Below, one piece after another: positions 1 to 10,100 of a stretch of DNA of 41,384 bases (its first letter is position 1; each line of letters begins with the position of its first letter). The notes under the pieces were generated by a model. That model was not told the origin of the DNA and made no database searches. It saw only the letters and a program-made list of their open reading frames with translations. The translations under genes were made by a program, and so were the position numbers. This stretch comes from Claveliimonas acetigenes. GTDB lineage: Bacteria; Bacillota; Clostridia; Lachnospirales; Lachnospiraceae. The DNA lies in contig NZ_JAOQJU010000031.1 of assembly GCF_025567385.1 (NCBI RefSeq), forward strand, positions 1 through 41,384, in the 5' to 3' direction.

Positions 1-83
1 ACGCCGTGTGCGGTGAAAGTCGCATGCACGGTGTGGAGTGGGGGAAAAGCCCGAGATGATATCAGAGGCTTACCTATCACTAT
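1..83 (+). mobile_element. Group II intron, 3' end (domains V and VI)
   Basis: Bases 1-34 fold as a textbook domain V. There is an 8-bp lower stem (1-8 with 27-34), a 2-nt bulge (25-26), a 6-bp upper stem and a GAAA tetraloop at 15-18. The catalytic triad position reads CGC (2-4) rather than AGC, a variant known in some bacterial introns. Domain VI follows and ends in ACCTATCACTAT. The likely branch-point A is base 76, with 7 nt between it and the proposed 3' splice site after base 83. Everything upstream, including any maturase gene, lies outside the window. The assignment rests on structure and on the coding frame that resumes immediately afterwards. Confidence 0.88.
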
Positions 84-313
84 AAAACTCTGATTTCATT
101 TATATGCTCAATCAGGCTTCCGGAGACAGGCAGATTCTGGCAAAACAGCTGAATATCTCACCAACCCAGCTGTCCTATGTAACCAACAGTAATGAGGGGG
201 AAGGACTTTTGTTCTATGGAAATGTCATTATCCCATTTGTAGACAGATTCCCGAAGAATTCCCTCTATAAAATCATGACAACCCGCTTAGAGGAGACTTC
301 CGAAGCAGGTTAA
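84..313 (+). CDS. VirB4-like conjugation ATPase, C-terminal exon (partial)
   Basis: This is the end of the ATPase that powers the conjugative type IV secretion channel at the inner face of the membrane. The frame is open from the intron boundary: the first complete codons give NSDFIYMLNQASGDRQILA, followed by LNISPTQLSYV and GLLFYGNVIIPFVDRFP. These match, from memory, the extreme C-terminus of the CD1110-type VirB4 family. The first visible ATG (104) is internal and is not a start. The Walker motifs lie upstream of the window. The gene is split by the group II intron, so a functional protein requires RNA splicing. It ends 16 bases before the DUF3789 gene, consistent with one transfer operon. 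Confidence 0.85.
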
Positions 314-329
314 ATCAAAGGAGAAAACA

Positions 330-440
330 ATGTTACGAGCAATTTCATATGTATTAACTTTTAGTGGCGGTGCTGTTTTCGGCATCGCTTTTCTCTGCTT
401 ATTACAGGCAGGGAAAGGGTATCCGAAGAAGGAGGAGTAA
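330..440 (+). CDS. DUF3789-type small membrane protein (36 aa)
   Basis: A 36-residue protein starts at ATG 330 with an AAAGGAG ribosome site just upstream. It is one hydrophobic segment (about residues 4-26, with GGAVFGIAFLCLL) followed by a short charged tail ending KKEE. Its length, its single glycine-containing membrane helix and its place between the VirB4 gene and the CD1108-type hydrolase gene match the DUF3789 micro-proteins of Tn1549-like elements. No function is established for the family; a role as a small membrane part of the transfer apparatus is inference. The ribosome site of the next gene overlaps its last codons, so the two are probably coupled. Confidence 0.75.
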   Translation: MLRAISYVLTFSGGAVFGIAFLCLLQAGKGYPKKEE

Positions 441-443
441 GTA

Positions 444-3260
444 GTGGCAGAACAGAGAATGAAAGTCAGGGACAAGAAAGTCCAGAAGATGACCAAGGAT
501 GGGCTGGTGGAAGAAAACCTGACAGATAAATCTTCTGTTCGTGTCAGTAACCGTGTCGGTGATGTGCAGATGGGAAGAAAACAGGGGGAAAAAGAAGAAA
601 ACCTTGTGGATAAGTCTCCCCGCCAGTCTGAACGGAGTGGGAAAAATATTCGACCCTCTGTGCAAAAATCCAGGGATGCACCGGAACTGATACGGACAGA
701 GAAGCAAAGTGAGGATTTGGGACAGAGTAGTAAACAGCAAAATAGAAAAAGAATCCGTGCTGAAGTCGGAAAAGAATCCAGACTTGCAGAAAAATCCGAA
801 GCCGGACAGTCAGGGAGACTGAAAGAAAAACGTGCTGATCTATCAGAAAACAGAGGAGACAGCCGGAGAAATCAGACAGGTGGCAGCAAAAAGCCAAAAC
901 AAAAACAACGTTTGAAGTTTGCTTATGAGGAAACTGGTGCTTCTGTGAAAAATGACAAAGATATGGAGAAATTGAACCAGATGGATACGGATGGAGTCAA
1001 TTTCCGTCATCAGAAACAGAAGGAAAAAGCCAAAAAGTTTTCTTATGAGGAAGCAAGAAAGAAAAAGGAAGCAAAGCAGCATTCCAAGAAGGCACAGGTT
1101 TATCAGGCAAATGAAGGAGAGGGTTCTGGAAAGAAGAAATCCCGCCTGAAGTTTGGGGAAGGGGAATCTGTGAAAACAGAAAAAGCTTTTGTTGTTAAGA
1201 AAGCAGGAAGTGCAACTTCCGCAGCATTGCACCGTGAGATCAGTAAAAATGAAGACGATAATGCGGCAGTAGAAGGTGCCTATAAGTTGGAAGAAGGCTG
1301 CGAAGGTATTTACCGGCTGGAACAGAGAAGTGCCAGACGAAGGAAACAGAGGGCTTCCAGAAAGAGAAGCAGACTGGAGAGACAGGCAGAGAAACAGACA
1401 CAGGCGGCAGCCCGTCAGGAGCAGAAGAAGCTAAAAAAACAGATTCAGAAGCAACAGATCAAACGGGATTATGCCAAAGCAAAGCGAAGTGAACAGACCG
1501 TAGGTACAGCTACAAAAGGTACGATTGATTATATCAAGAAGATTGGCGGCAAAGTCACCAATTTCTTTAAAGAAAACCGGAAGGTGTATATCAGTGTGGC
1601 AGTTCTGATCGGATTGATGTTTCTGATTATAACGAATGTCACGTCATGCTCTGCAGTGTTTTTACAAAATGTGATCACTTACACGGGAACCAGTTATCTG
1701 TCATCGGATCAAGCAATCCGGGAAGCGGAACTGTATTATACACAGCTGGAAGCTAATCTGCAGGAGAGGATTAACAACATGGAGTCTGAAGAACCGGGAC
1801 ATGAGGAATACCGATATAACATCGGACCTATTGAGCATGATCCGTTTATCCTGATCAGTTATCTGTCAGCAAAGTATGAGGAGTTTACTTTTGAACAGGT
1901 CAAGCCTGAACTGGATGCATTGTTTACAGAGCAATATCATCTGACTACTGAAGCAGTCAATGAAACTGTGACAGAGACAGCAACAGTAAGAGTTGGAGAA
2001 TCGTTGGGACAGGTTGTAACAAGCGGATATTGTAACTGTCCAATCTGTTGTGGTATTTGGAGTGGAGGACCGACTGCCAGTGGAGCATATCCAACAGCCA
2101 ATCATACCTTAGCAGTAGATGCTTCCAATCCGTTTGTTCCAATGGGAACAAAGGTGGTCATGAATGGTGTCGAATATACGGTAGAAGATACCGGAGCTTT
2201 CGCAAGATACGGTGTACAGTTTGATGTCTATTATGACAGTCATGCGGCAGCATCCGCACATGGTCATAAGACCTGGGAATGCTATCTGGCAGAGGATAAT
2301 GGAAGCCAGGAAGTGGAAGTGACCAGGACAAGAGACGTAGATGTGCTGAATGTCACCTTAAACAGTGGAAATCTGATGTCGATCTGTCAGGACAGGCTGG
2401 GATTTTTTCAGAAAGAACTGTTCAGTGCCTATAACGATACGAAAGGTAATTTACAGATGTTTGCGACACCGGTTGATTTTAACTGGTATTCCAGTGTAAC
2501 AAGCTATTATGGATACCGGATTCATCCAATTTCAGGAGCAAATCAGCTTCATAATGGTATGGATATCGGAGCACCGGAGGGAACTAAAGTAATGGCAGGG
2601 CTGACCGGAACGGTTACAACTTCTGCTTATAACGACAGCTATGGCAATTATGTTGTGATCAAGGACAGTAAAGGCTATGAACTGCGGTATGCACATTTAA
2701 GCAGCCGGAGTGTATCAGAAGGTGCATCCGTCACGAAAGATGATGAAATTGGTCTTGTAGGAAATACTGGAAATTCCACAGGAAGCCATCTTCATATTGA
2801 ACTTCTGAAAAATGGAGAGCGCTTAAACCCTATCTTTTATCTGGAAACTGGAGAAGGGGCAGGCTTTGGCGGCAATGAATACACCAGTGAAGCGGCACAG
2901 CGTTTGTTGAACGAAGCAGCGAGATATCTGGGAACACCGTATGTGTGGGGTGGATATTCTCCAAGTGGATTTGATTGTTCTGGATTTGTAAGTTACTGTC
3001 TGACAAACTCTGGTGTAAGGAATACAGGAAGATTGACTGCACAGGGACTGTATGATATTTGCACGCCGGTATCTCAGTCAGAAGCACAGCCGGGAGATTT
3101 GATCTTTTTTACAGGCACTTATGATGCAGGAGTTCCGGTAACGCATATTGGAATCTATGTAGGCAATGGTCAGATGATCCATTGCGGTCATCCGGTGCAG
3201 TACACGTCCATCAATTCACCATATTGGCAAAGCCATTTTTATGGATTCGGACGCTGGTAA
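444..3260 (+). CDS. CD1108-like cell-wall hydrolase: 3D + M23 + NlpC/P60
   Basis: A 938-residue membrane-anchored peptidoglycan hydrolase, likely to open the wall locally for the conjugation channel. Start is GTG 444, six bases after GGAGGAG. Residues 1-380 are highly charged (K/R/E/Q) and probably cytoplasmic. A membrane helix lies at about 382-406. A 3D (double-psi barrel) domain spans about 525-615, with Asp residues in VDASNPF, VEDTG and FDVYYDSH. An M23/LytM endopeptidase lies at about 687-800 (HNGMDIG, then GSHLHIEL). An NlpC/P60 domain spans about 816-938, with catalytic Cys in FDCSGF near residue 845 and His in THIGIYVG. Two peptidase folds plus a 3D domain in one chain is more than the usual lysozyme-plus-NlpC pair of Tn916 Orf14. 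All the catalytic residues I looked for are present. Confidence 0.87.
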   Translation: MAEQRMKVRDKKVQKMTKDGLVEENLTDKSSVRVSNRVGDVQMGRKQGEKEENLVDKSPRQSERSGKNIRPSVQKSRDAPELIRTEKQSEDLGQSSKQQNRKRIRAEVGKESRLAEKSEAGQSGRLKEKRADLSENRGDSRRNQTGGSKKPKQKQRLKFAYEETGASVKNDKDMEKLNQMDTDGVNFRHQKQKEKAKKFSYEEARKKKEAKQHSKKAQVYQANEGEGSGKKKSRLKFGEGESVKTEKAFVVKKAGSATSAALHREISKNEDDNAAVEGAYKLEEGCEGIYRLEQRSARRRKQRASRKRSRLERQAEKQTQAAARQEQKKLKKQIQKQQIKRDYAKAKRSEQTVGTATKGTIDYIKKIGGKVTNFFKENRKVYISVAVLIGLMFLIITNVTSCSAVFLQNVITYTGTSYLSSDQAIREAELYYTQLEANLQERINNMESEEPGHEEYRYNIGPIEHDPFILISYLSAKYEEFTFEQVKPELDALFTEQYHLTTEAVNETVTETATVRVGESLGQVVTSGYCNCPICCGIWSGGPTASGAYPTANHTLAVDASNPFVPMGTKVVMNGVEYTVEDTGAFARYGVQFDVYYDSHAAASAHGHKTWECYLAEDNGSQEVEVTRTRDVDVLNVTLNSGNLMSICQDRLGFFQKELFSAYNDTKGNLQMFATPVDFNWYSSVTSYYGYRIHPISGANQLHNGMDIGAPEGTKVMAGLTGTVTTSAYNDSYGNYVVIKDSKGYELRYAHLSSRSVSEGASVTKDDEIGLVGNTGNSTGSHLHIELLKNGERLNPIFYLETGEGAGFGGNEYTSEAAQRLLNEAARYLGTPYVWGGYSPSGFDCSGFVSYCLTNSGVRNTGRLTAQGLYDICTPVSQSEAQPGDLIFFTGTYDAGVPVTHIGIYVGNGQMIHCGHPVQYTSINSPYWQSHFYGFGRW

Positions 3261-3267
3261 AGAAAAA

Positions 3268-3287
3268 GGGCGGTGTAACAGCCGCCC
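3268..3287 (+). other. Intergenic hairpin without T-tract
   Basis: GGGCGG (3268-3273) pairs with CCGCCC (3282-3287) across an 8-nt loop. It lies in the 41-bp gap between the hydrolase gene and the DUF4315 gene. The next bases are the purine-rich ribosome site (GGAAAGGAG), not a run of T. It is therefore unlikely to be a Rho-independent terminator and may act in RNA processing or stability. It is one of five such hairpins in this gene string. Confidence 0.6.
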
Positions 3288-3301
3288 GGAAAGGAGAAGA
3301 G

Positions 3302-3604
3302 ATGAAAAGTCTTGAAAAAGCAACGGCTGACTATGAGAAAGCCAAGGAAAAAATGGAAGCATCCAAAGCCAGATATGAAGCAGACTTAAAGCGTTTCAAG
3401 GCTGCGGAGATTGCAAAAACAGAAGCGGAAAATCTGGAAATTGTAAGAATTATCCGTGCGATGGATATGAGTATTCCGGAATTGGAAGCTTTCAAAAAGA
3501 GAATGAAAAATGAACTGCCCGGCAGGGTAGAGATACAGAAGGAGGAAACAAAAGCCGATGATGAATCTGGAAAAAATGAAACAGAAGAAGAGAACAATTA
3601 CTAA
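3302..3604 (+). CDS. DUF4315 family protein (100 aa)
   Basis: A 100-residue coiled-coil-like protein, rich in K/E/A, starting MKSLEKATADYEKAKEK. The core reads IVRIIRAMDMSIPELEAF, the signature I associate with DUF4315, a small cytoplasmic family found only in conjugative elements. The C-terminus is acidic. The same frame is open back to an ATG at 3182 inside the upstream gene, but AAAGGAG at 3290-3296 sets the start at ATG 3302. Its end overlaps the start of the DUF4366 gene by 47 bases. No molecular function is known; its conserved position between CD1108-like and CD1107-like genes suggests a transfer accessory role. Confidence 0.8.
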   Translation: MKSLEKATADYEKAKEKMEASKARYEADLKRFKAAEIAKTEAENLEIVRIIRAMDMSIPELEAFKKRMKNELPGRVEIQKEETKADDESGKNETEEENNY

Positions 3605-4982
3605 AAGCAGGGTAAAAAAGAGCTTGCTTGCAGCAACGACATTTCTTTGCCTGACAACACCTTTGCTCCAGACACAGACTGCTTATGCAGCTGAGAATAC
3701 CGCACCTGCAATCACGATTGAGAAACCGGATGGCTGGAAACAGGGAGAAACAACCATTGCTGTTACGGTGGATGCCAGCCATATGTCGGAAGGTTTCTCA
3801 ATAGCAAAGATTGAAGCAAAAGCAGGAAAAGATGGAAGCTGGCAGGATGTAACCGGAAGCGGAAGTATCACGATCACTGGAAATCAGACAGTGTATGTGC
3901 GTGTGACAGATGGTGAGGGGAAGGTCTATGAGCAGAATCGCTCTATTAAGTGTTATGACACGGAAAAGCCGACACTCTCTGCGTCCCTGACAGATGGTGT
4001 GCTGACGATTCAGGGGAATGATACAGTATCCGGGATTACTGCGGTAACAGTCAATGGCACCACTTATACAGACTTGAAGGATGGAATGCTGAGAGTGCAG
4101 CTGACACAGAAAGATTTTACTACAAAACAGATTGAGATTACGGTAACAGACGGTGCTGGAAATACTTCTGAAAAGTATGTGTTGCAGAATCCTTACTATG
4201 AATGGGCAAAGAAGCAGGCAGAGAAACAGAAAACTTCCAGTGACAGCAATGGTGCAATGGCAACTACGACCAGTGCAGATGCAACGGGAACTGAGAAAAC
4301 AACGACTTCTCCGCTTCCGCAGGATGCACAGGCTTCTGAGCCGACAGATGCAAAAGGGACCGTGGATGATCGGACAGTAACAGGTATTGAGAAACAGCTT
4401 AATAAAGAAGGCGAGACGGCAGAATCCGTTACAAAAACAGCTACGGAAGGAACAAAAGAGTTTTATACCATTTCAACAAAGAGTGGTAAGATTTTCTATC
4501 TGATTATTGATAATTCAAAATCTCAGGATAATGTGTATTTCCTTACCGAAGTCAGTGAGAAAGATCTGATGAACTTCACACTTTCTAATTCAGTGACACT
4601 TCCGGAAGTAGATACTGTTTATGCAGAACCAGAGAAAAAAGCAGAGGAAGAAAAACCGGAAACGACAGAGTCATCCGAGAAAGATAAGGTAGAGGATGAC
4701 ATCCAGATGCCGGAAGATAAAAGTTCATTTGGAACGTATCTTTTGATCGTACTGGTTGCAGTCGGAGCTGCGGCAGGAGGATATTACTTCAAAGTCTATA
4801 AACCAAAGCATGAATATGATGACGAGGATGAGATGGAAGAGGATGAAGATGAATCCGAAGATTCAGAGTCAGAAAAACGGGAAGTAGACGATGCAGATGA
4901 GCAGGAAGAAAGTGCAGAACCGGAAATCCTGAGAGATGAAGATTTCAATGATGATGTACTGGAAGATGAAGAAGAGGAGTAG
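3558..4982 (+). CDS. DUF4366 / CD1107 family surface-anchored mobile element protein
   Basis: A 474-residue secreted, membrane-anchored protein typical of CTn/Tn1549 transfer regions. A signal peptide ends near AYA|AENTAP. The extracellular part holds Ig-like or Cna-like beta segments (repeated TDGxG motifs: VTDGEGK, VTDGAGN), then a Thr/Ser-rich linker. A conserved region follows, EFYTISTKSGKIFYLIIDN at about residues 305-325. A C-terminal membrane helix (TYLLIVLVAVGAAAGGYYF) precedes a very acidic cytoplasmic tail of Asp/Glu. The start is uncertain: GGAGG at 3541-3545 is 12 bases before ATG 3558, while ATG 3576 (MKQKKRTITK) would give a more usual signal peptide. The role is inferred to be part of the outer transfer apparatus or mating contact. 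Confidence 0.82.
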   Translation: MMNLEKMKQKKRTITKSRVKKSLLAATTFLCLTTPLLQTQTAYAAENTAPAITIEKPDGWKQGETTIAVTVDASHMSEGFSIAKIEAKAGKDGSWQDVTGSGSITITGNQTVYVRVTDGEGKVYEQNRSIKCYDTEKPTLSASLTDGVLTIQGNDTVSGITAVTVNGTTYTDLKDGMLRVQLTQKDFTTKQIEITVTDGAGNTSEKYVLQNPYYEWAKKQAEKQKTSSDSNGAMATTTSADATGTEKTTTSPLPQDAQASEPTDAKGTVDDRTVTGIEKQLNKEGETAESVTKTATEGTKEFYTISTKSGKIFYLIIDNSKSQDNVYFLTEVSEKDLMNFTLSNSVTLPEVDTVYAEPEKKAEEEKPETTESSEKDKVEDDIQMPEDKSSFGTYLLIVLVAVGAAAGGYYFKVYKPKHEYDDEDEMEEDEDESEDSESEKREVDDADEQEESAEPEILRDEDFNDDVLEDEEEE

Positions 4983-4988
4983 GAGTAA

Positions 4989-7061
4989 ATGAAATTAGTG
5001 ATTGCAGAAAAGCCATCGGTTGCGATGGCACTGGCTTCGGTACTGGGAGCCAGAACAAGAAAAGATGGCTACGTGGAGGGAAACGGTTATATCGTTTCCT
5101 GGTGCATAGGACATCTAGTTGGATTATGCGATGCATCGGAATACGATGAAAAATATAAAAAATGGAGATATGAAGATCTGCCGATTGTGCCGGAATGCTG
5201 GAGACACAAGGTTTTGGATGGAACAAAGAAGCAGTACGGAATCTTGAAAAAACTGATGAGAGATTCCAATGTAGATGAAGTGATCTGTGCTACTGATGCA
5301 GGACGTGAAGGAGAGTTAATCTTTCGCCTGGTGTATGAGCAGGCAGGATGCAAAAAGCCGATGAAGCGGCTCTGGATTTCATCTATGGAAGAACAGGCAA
5401 TTAAAGATGGATTTGCGTCATTAAAAGACGGTTCGTGTTATGACAGTCTCTATCAGTCAGCACTTTGCAGGGCAAAGGCTGACTGGCTGGTGGGAATCAA
5501 TGCGAGCCGTCTTTTTTCCGTTCTGTATAACCAGAATCTGAAAGTTGGAAGAGTACAGACACCAACACTTGCCATGATCGTGGATCGAAATCAGAAGATC
5601 AAGGAATTTACCAAAGAAAAATATTATATGGCTCATATCAAGTTTGATGATATGGATGCAGTCACGGAGCATTTTCAGAAAAAAGAGGATGCAGATAAAG
5701 TGGCTGAGGACTGCCTAGAGCGGATGTGCGAAGTGGAGAAGGATGATGTGAAAGAGAAAACGGTCCGTCCTCCGAAGCTTTATGATTTGACCACTCTGCA
5801 GAGGGAAGCAAACAGAATGTTTGGCTATACCGCTCAACAGACATTGGATGCCGTGCAAGAGATGTATGAGCAGAAACTTGTCACTTATCCGAGAACAGAC
5901 AGCCAGTATCTGACAGATGAGATGGGAGAAAGCACAGAAACTCTGATTCAGATGTTACTTGGGAAAATGCCCTATGCCGAAGGGCTGGAATATCAGCCGG
6001 ACGTGAGTAAGGTATTAAATTCAAAGAAAGTATCTGATCACCATGCAATTATCCCGACCGTGGAAGTAGCAAAGGCAGATATAGGTAAACTGAAAGAACG
6101 AAACTGCAAGATTTTGTATCTGATCAGTGCCAGGGTACTGACAGCAACCGCAGATCCTTATATTTATGAAAGCCATAAATGCCAGATTACCTGTAATTAT
6201 CATACGTTTTATCTCTCAGCAAAGAAAACAAAGCAGGAAGGATTCAAGTCGATCGAAAATAAATTGAAACAGTTCTTTGGCGTAAAGAGTGAAAAAGAAG
6301 AGCCGGAGCTGGATATCTGGGATGGCAAGCATTACGGTCTTTGTGATTCTTTTGTATCGGAGCATTTTACACAGCCACCGAAACAGTACACAGAAGATAC
6401 CCTGCTTTCTGCGATGGAACGTGCAGGGAATGAAGAACTGACCGAAGATACAGAAAAGAAAGGACTTGGCACACCGGCAACAAGGGCAGCAATCATTGAA
6501 AAACTGATTCAGTCTGGTTTTGTGAAAAGGGAAAAGAAAAATCTGGTGCCGACAGATGATGGCAATGTCCTGATTACGGTTCTGCCGGATGAGATTAAAT
6601 CTCCGAAGATGACAGCAGAGTGGGAAATGGCATTGAATCACATTGCCCAGAATACAGAGACAGCAGATGAATTCCTAAATGGGATTACAGAGCTGATGCA
6701 GGAACTGGTTGCCAGATATCAGGGGATTTCAGAAGAAAAGAAAGAGCAGTTTCAGGGAAAAGCAAAAGGAGAAGTCATTGGCAAATGTCCCCGCTGTGGA
6801 GCTGATGTCAGGGAAGGAAAAGTAAACTTTTACTGTTCTGACCGGAACTGTGCTTTTGCCTTATGGAAGAATGATAAATTCCTTGCAAGCCAGGGGAAAA
6901 AGATGGATAAGGCGGCAGCAAAGAAGTTCCTGTCTAAAGGAAAAATCCATTATAAGGATCTGGTATCCAGAAAAACAGGGAGACAGTATGAAGCAACAGT
7001 GGAGATGGTTGATCCCGGCGAGGGAAATGTGCAGTTCAATCTGAGTTTCCCGCAACGATAA
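4989..7061 (+). CDS. topB: DNA topoisomerase III (type IA)
   Basis: A 690-residue type IA topoisomerase that relaxes and decatenates single-strand-containing DNA, probably during ICE replication and transfer. The Toprim domain starts MKLVIAEKPSVA and carries DAGREGE at about residues 102-108. The catalytic tyrosine is Y300 in VTYPRTDSQYL. The later SDHHAIIPT and GLGTPATRA motifs are typical of the TopB family. A C-terminal Cys4 zinc-binding segment starts CPRCGADVREG at about residue 600, with YCSDRNC following. Start ATG 4989 lies after GGAG elements that overlap the previous stop codon, so translation is probably coupled. Length and motifs look complete. A chromosomal copy probably exists elsewhere; this one belongs to the element. 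Confidence 0.93.
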   Translation: MKLVIAEKPSVAMALASVLGARTRKDGYVEGNGYIVSWCIGHLVGLCDASEYDEKYKKWRYEDLPIVPECWRHKVLDGTKKQYGILKKLMRDSNVDEVICATDAGREGELIFRLVYEQAGCKKPMKRLWISSMEEQAIKDGFASLKDGSCYDSLYQSALCRAKADWLVGINASRLFSVLYNQNLKVGRVQTPTLAMIVDRNQKIKEFTKEKYYMAHIKFDDMDAVTEHFQKKEDADKVAEDCLERMCEVEKDDVKEKTVRPPKLYDLTTLQREANRMFGYTAQQTLDAVQEMYEQKLVTYPRTDSQYLTDEMGESTETLIQMLLGKMPYAEGLEYQPDVSKVLNSKKVSDHHAIIPTVEVAKADIGKLKERNCKILYLISARVLTATADPYIYESHKCQITCNYHTFYLSAKKTKQEGFKSIENKLKQFFGVKSEKEEPELDIWDGKHYGLCDSFVSEHFTQPPKQYTEDTLLSAMERAGNEELTEDTEKKGLGTPATRAAIIEKLIQSGFVKREKKNLVPTDDGNVLITVLPDEIKSPKMTAEWEMALNHIAQNTETADEFLNGITELMQELVARYQGISEEKKEQFQGKAKGEVIGKCPRCGADVREGKVNFYCSDRNCAFALWKNDKFLASQGKKMDKAAAKKFLSKGKIHYKDLVSRKTGRQYEATVEMVDPGEGNVQFNLSFPQR

Positions 7062-7072
7062 GCAGTGTATTG

Positions 7073-7098
7073 CAGGCAGTCTAAGGACTGTCTGTTTT
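7073..7098 (+). terminator. Hairpin with T-run after topB
   Basis: A 9-bp stem (7073-7081 with 7086-7094, including one G-T pair) closes a TAAG loop and is followed by TTTT. It sits between topB and the surface-protein gene, ending about 20 bases before the latter's ribosome site. This looks like a weak intrinsic terminator or attenuator. There is little room for a promoter between it and the next gene, so partial read-through is likely. Confidence 0.65.
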
Positions 7099-7130
7099 AA
7101 TACAAATATTATGAAAGAGAGGACCTTAGC

Positions 7131-10100
7131 ATGAAGAAAAAAGGTAATTTTAGAAAAGTAGTATCTGGCTTGCTGGCAGGCATGACAATGCTTAGTACAG
7201 TGTTATCTCCGATGACTGCATATGCAGCGGAGATCCAGCCAGAGAAAAAACCTCCACTTTATGAGGAAGTGAAAGACCTTCTGGATGAAGATGAGGTGGT
7301 GACTGCCAAAGATTATGAAATCGAAACAGGCAGTGTATTTGATGTGAAATCAGACTACACAGGACTGGAAATCAAGGATGATAACAAGGTCAAAGTCACA
7401 TTTGAGGAAGCAAAGAACGACAAGGATGAGGATTTTACGACAGATCATGCGGACACTTACAAAGCGGTCTATTATGTGGAACCGGTAAATCAGGAGCATC
7501 CGAAGTACCAGATCAGCCGAAAACTGATTGTGCGTGATAAAGAAACAGAAGTACAGACAGAGGCGGCAGGGAGTGAAGCAGTGACTGAGTCCGAAACAGC
7601 TGGCAGTGAACAGCAGACAGAAGAAGCGGAGGAGTCAGAATCAGACTCGGAGATTACCGATATTGACGCTGATGAATTTGATGATTTGGTAGAGCAGGCA
7701 CAGAATCAGGATACCTATGATGAAGAATCAGGGTTAGAGCTTCATGATGTTTTGGAACAGGCAGGAGACGAAGGTGTGGATCTTGATGCTATGGAAGAAG
7801 GAGAGATTGCAACATTTGAAGCAGTTTCGGCTTATTCAGCAAGAAGTACACAGCAGGTAACAATCGAAAAAGGACCTCTGTATAGATATGCAGATTATAA
7901 TCTTGGAACCTATCTGACAGAGCCGTACTATATCAGCTACGGAAGCGTCAGAGCAACTGCGTATTGTGTACAGCCAGCAAAACCAGGACCAGGATCTGGA
8001 AATTATACAATCACAAAGATTGGAGACAATCAGGCGTTAGCAAAAGTGTGTTACTATGGTACAGATGCCGCAGGAAGTGAAAGCTTTTTTGCGAATAAAC
8101 ACACGGATTTTTCAGAAGGAAAAAGATTCATCATTATTCACATGGCTGCATCATATGCCAATGGAAGCAGTGATGCATTCTATGGAACAAATGCTACAGG
8201 TGAGGCTTTGGCAAAAGAACTCTATAATTATTGTGTAAATAAGCCGGAAATACCAGATATAGCGATGTCATTTTCCAAACCGAATGTAAAAGCTTATGTA
8301 GATGGAAATATCCAGAGAACGGAGAACATTCAGTTCAACGCATCTTCCCAGCAGAAAATCACAATGGACTTACCAAAAGGAGTAAAGCTCCATAATGTAT
8401 CTACTGGAAATGTAAGTGCGGCAGGTGCAAGCGTAACAATTGGAGGAGGAACCACGTTTTATCTTTCAGCGCCTCTGACACAGACAAAAGATGTAAATGC
8501 TACTTTTTCTGCAAAAATGAAGGGTAGTATTACAAAAGATTATTCAGCATATAAACTGACTACGAATGCAAGTGTTCAGGATCTGGCATTTGTATTTGGA
8601 GAAGGTGTTGCTGATGAAAAATATGTAAGCTTAAAGGTGTCCTGGATTGAACAGGCTACGATCGAAATCGTAAAGAAAGACGATACAGCGGATGTGAATC
8701 TTGCAGGTGCAGTATTCGGTGTATACAGCGATGAGGCTTGTACAAAGCTGATCACTCAGATGCCGGCAACAGATAAGAATGGAAAATCTTCTGTTACGAT
8801 CATCAAGACACAGGATACTGTTTATCTGAAAGAGATCACAGCACCACAGGGATATGTAGTAAATGCAACGGCAACAAATGTAAAACTGGTAGCAAGTAAG
8901 ACCTCAGCTGTAACCGTGGAAAATAAAGAACAGCTGGCAGAGCTTACCATTTACAAAGAAGGACAGGTTCTGACCGGAGCAGATGTCAGTGAAAATGGAA
9001 CGGTATTTCAGTATGAAAACCGCAGACAGAAAAATGCAGTGTATAACGTGTATGCCGGGGCAGACATCGTAACAGCTTATGGCACAAAAGTGTACAGCAA
9101 AGGTGACCTTGTAAAAGAAAACCTGACAACAGGTGAGAATGGTTCTGTCACACTGAAAAACCTGCATCTTGGAACCTACGTGGTAAAAGAAACAAAAGCA
9201 CCGGACTCTTTCTATAACGGCAGCGAAGAAAAGTCAGTGACTCTAACTTATGCTGGTCAGAACAAAGAAGTTGTATTTGCAGATGTGACTTTTAACAACG
9301 AGAGACAGAAAGCAGATGTTTCCGTAGTAAAACAGGATAAAGACACCAAGAAACCACTGAAAGGCGGTATTTTTGCTCTGTATGCATCCGATGATATCAG
9401 AAATGCAGACGGAACCGTTGTTGTGAAAAAAGGAACGCTGATTGAGAAAGCAACTACTGGTGCAGACGGAACTGCCAAATTCACAGCAGACCTGCCGATT
9501 GGATACTCCTATTCTGTAAAAGAAGATCAGGCACCGGAAGGCTATGTACGAAATACAGAAGATGTGTATACGTTCAAGTTTTCTTACACTAATGATAAAG
9601 AAGCAACCGTATCTTTTGCCCATACTTTCAGCAATGACCGTGTGACAGCAAAGATCAATCTTTATAAAGTGGATAAAGAGACAGGAAAAGCAGTACCGCA
9701 GGGAGATGCCACATTGAAAAGTGCAGTTTATGGACTGTATGCCCGTGAAGATATCGTGCATCCGGACGGAGCAACCGGAACTATTTATAAAGCAGGAGAA
9801 CAGGTAGCTTCTCTTACAACAGATGACAAAGGACAGGCTTCTGTAAAAGGTTTATATCTTGGCAAATATTATGTCAAAGAGATCACACCGCCGACCGGAT
9901 ACCTGGCAGATACAGAAGAGCATGATCTTGTGTGCAGTTATGAAGGAGATATGACAGCAGAAGTAAAAAGAGAGTGCACTTCCAGTGAGCAGGTCATCAA
10001 GCAGCCATTCCAGATCATCAAAGCAGCCAATAATGGAAAGACCGATGCAGAGCTGTTATCCGGAGCCGGATTTACAGTTTATCTGAAATCTTCCCTTACA

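Noticed and set aside
104..313. ATG-initiated 69-residue gene at the left end
   Set aside because: The frame is open and family-like back to the intron boundary, so this ATG is internal to the VirB4 exon.
402..1232. Several minus-strand open frames opposite the hydrolase N-terminus
   Set aside because: They mirror the A/G-rich charged coding region, giving F/L/C-rich translations without ribosome sites; these are frame shadows, as are other minus-strand frames in the window.
3182..3301. Longer DUF4315 product starting at 3182
   Set aside because: The extension overlaps the NlpC/P60 coding end and has no ribosome site; AAAGGAG before 3302 fixes the start.
9243..9761. 172-codon minus-strand frame in the surface-protein gene
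   Set aside because: Shadow of repetitive Cna-B coding sequence; no start signal or family resemblance.
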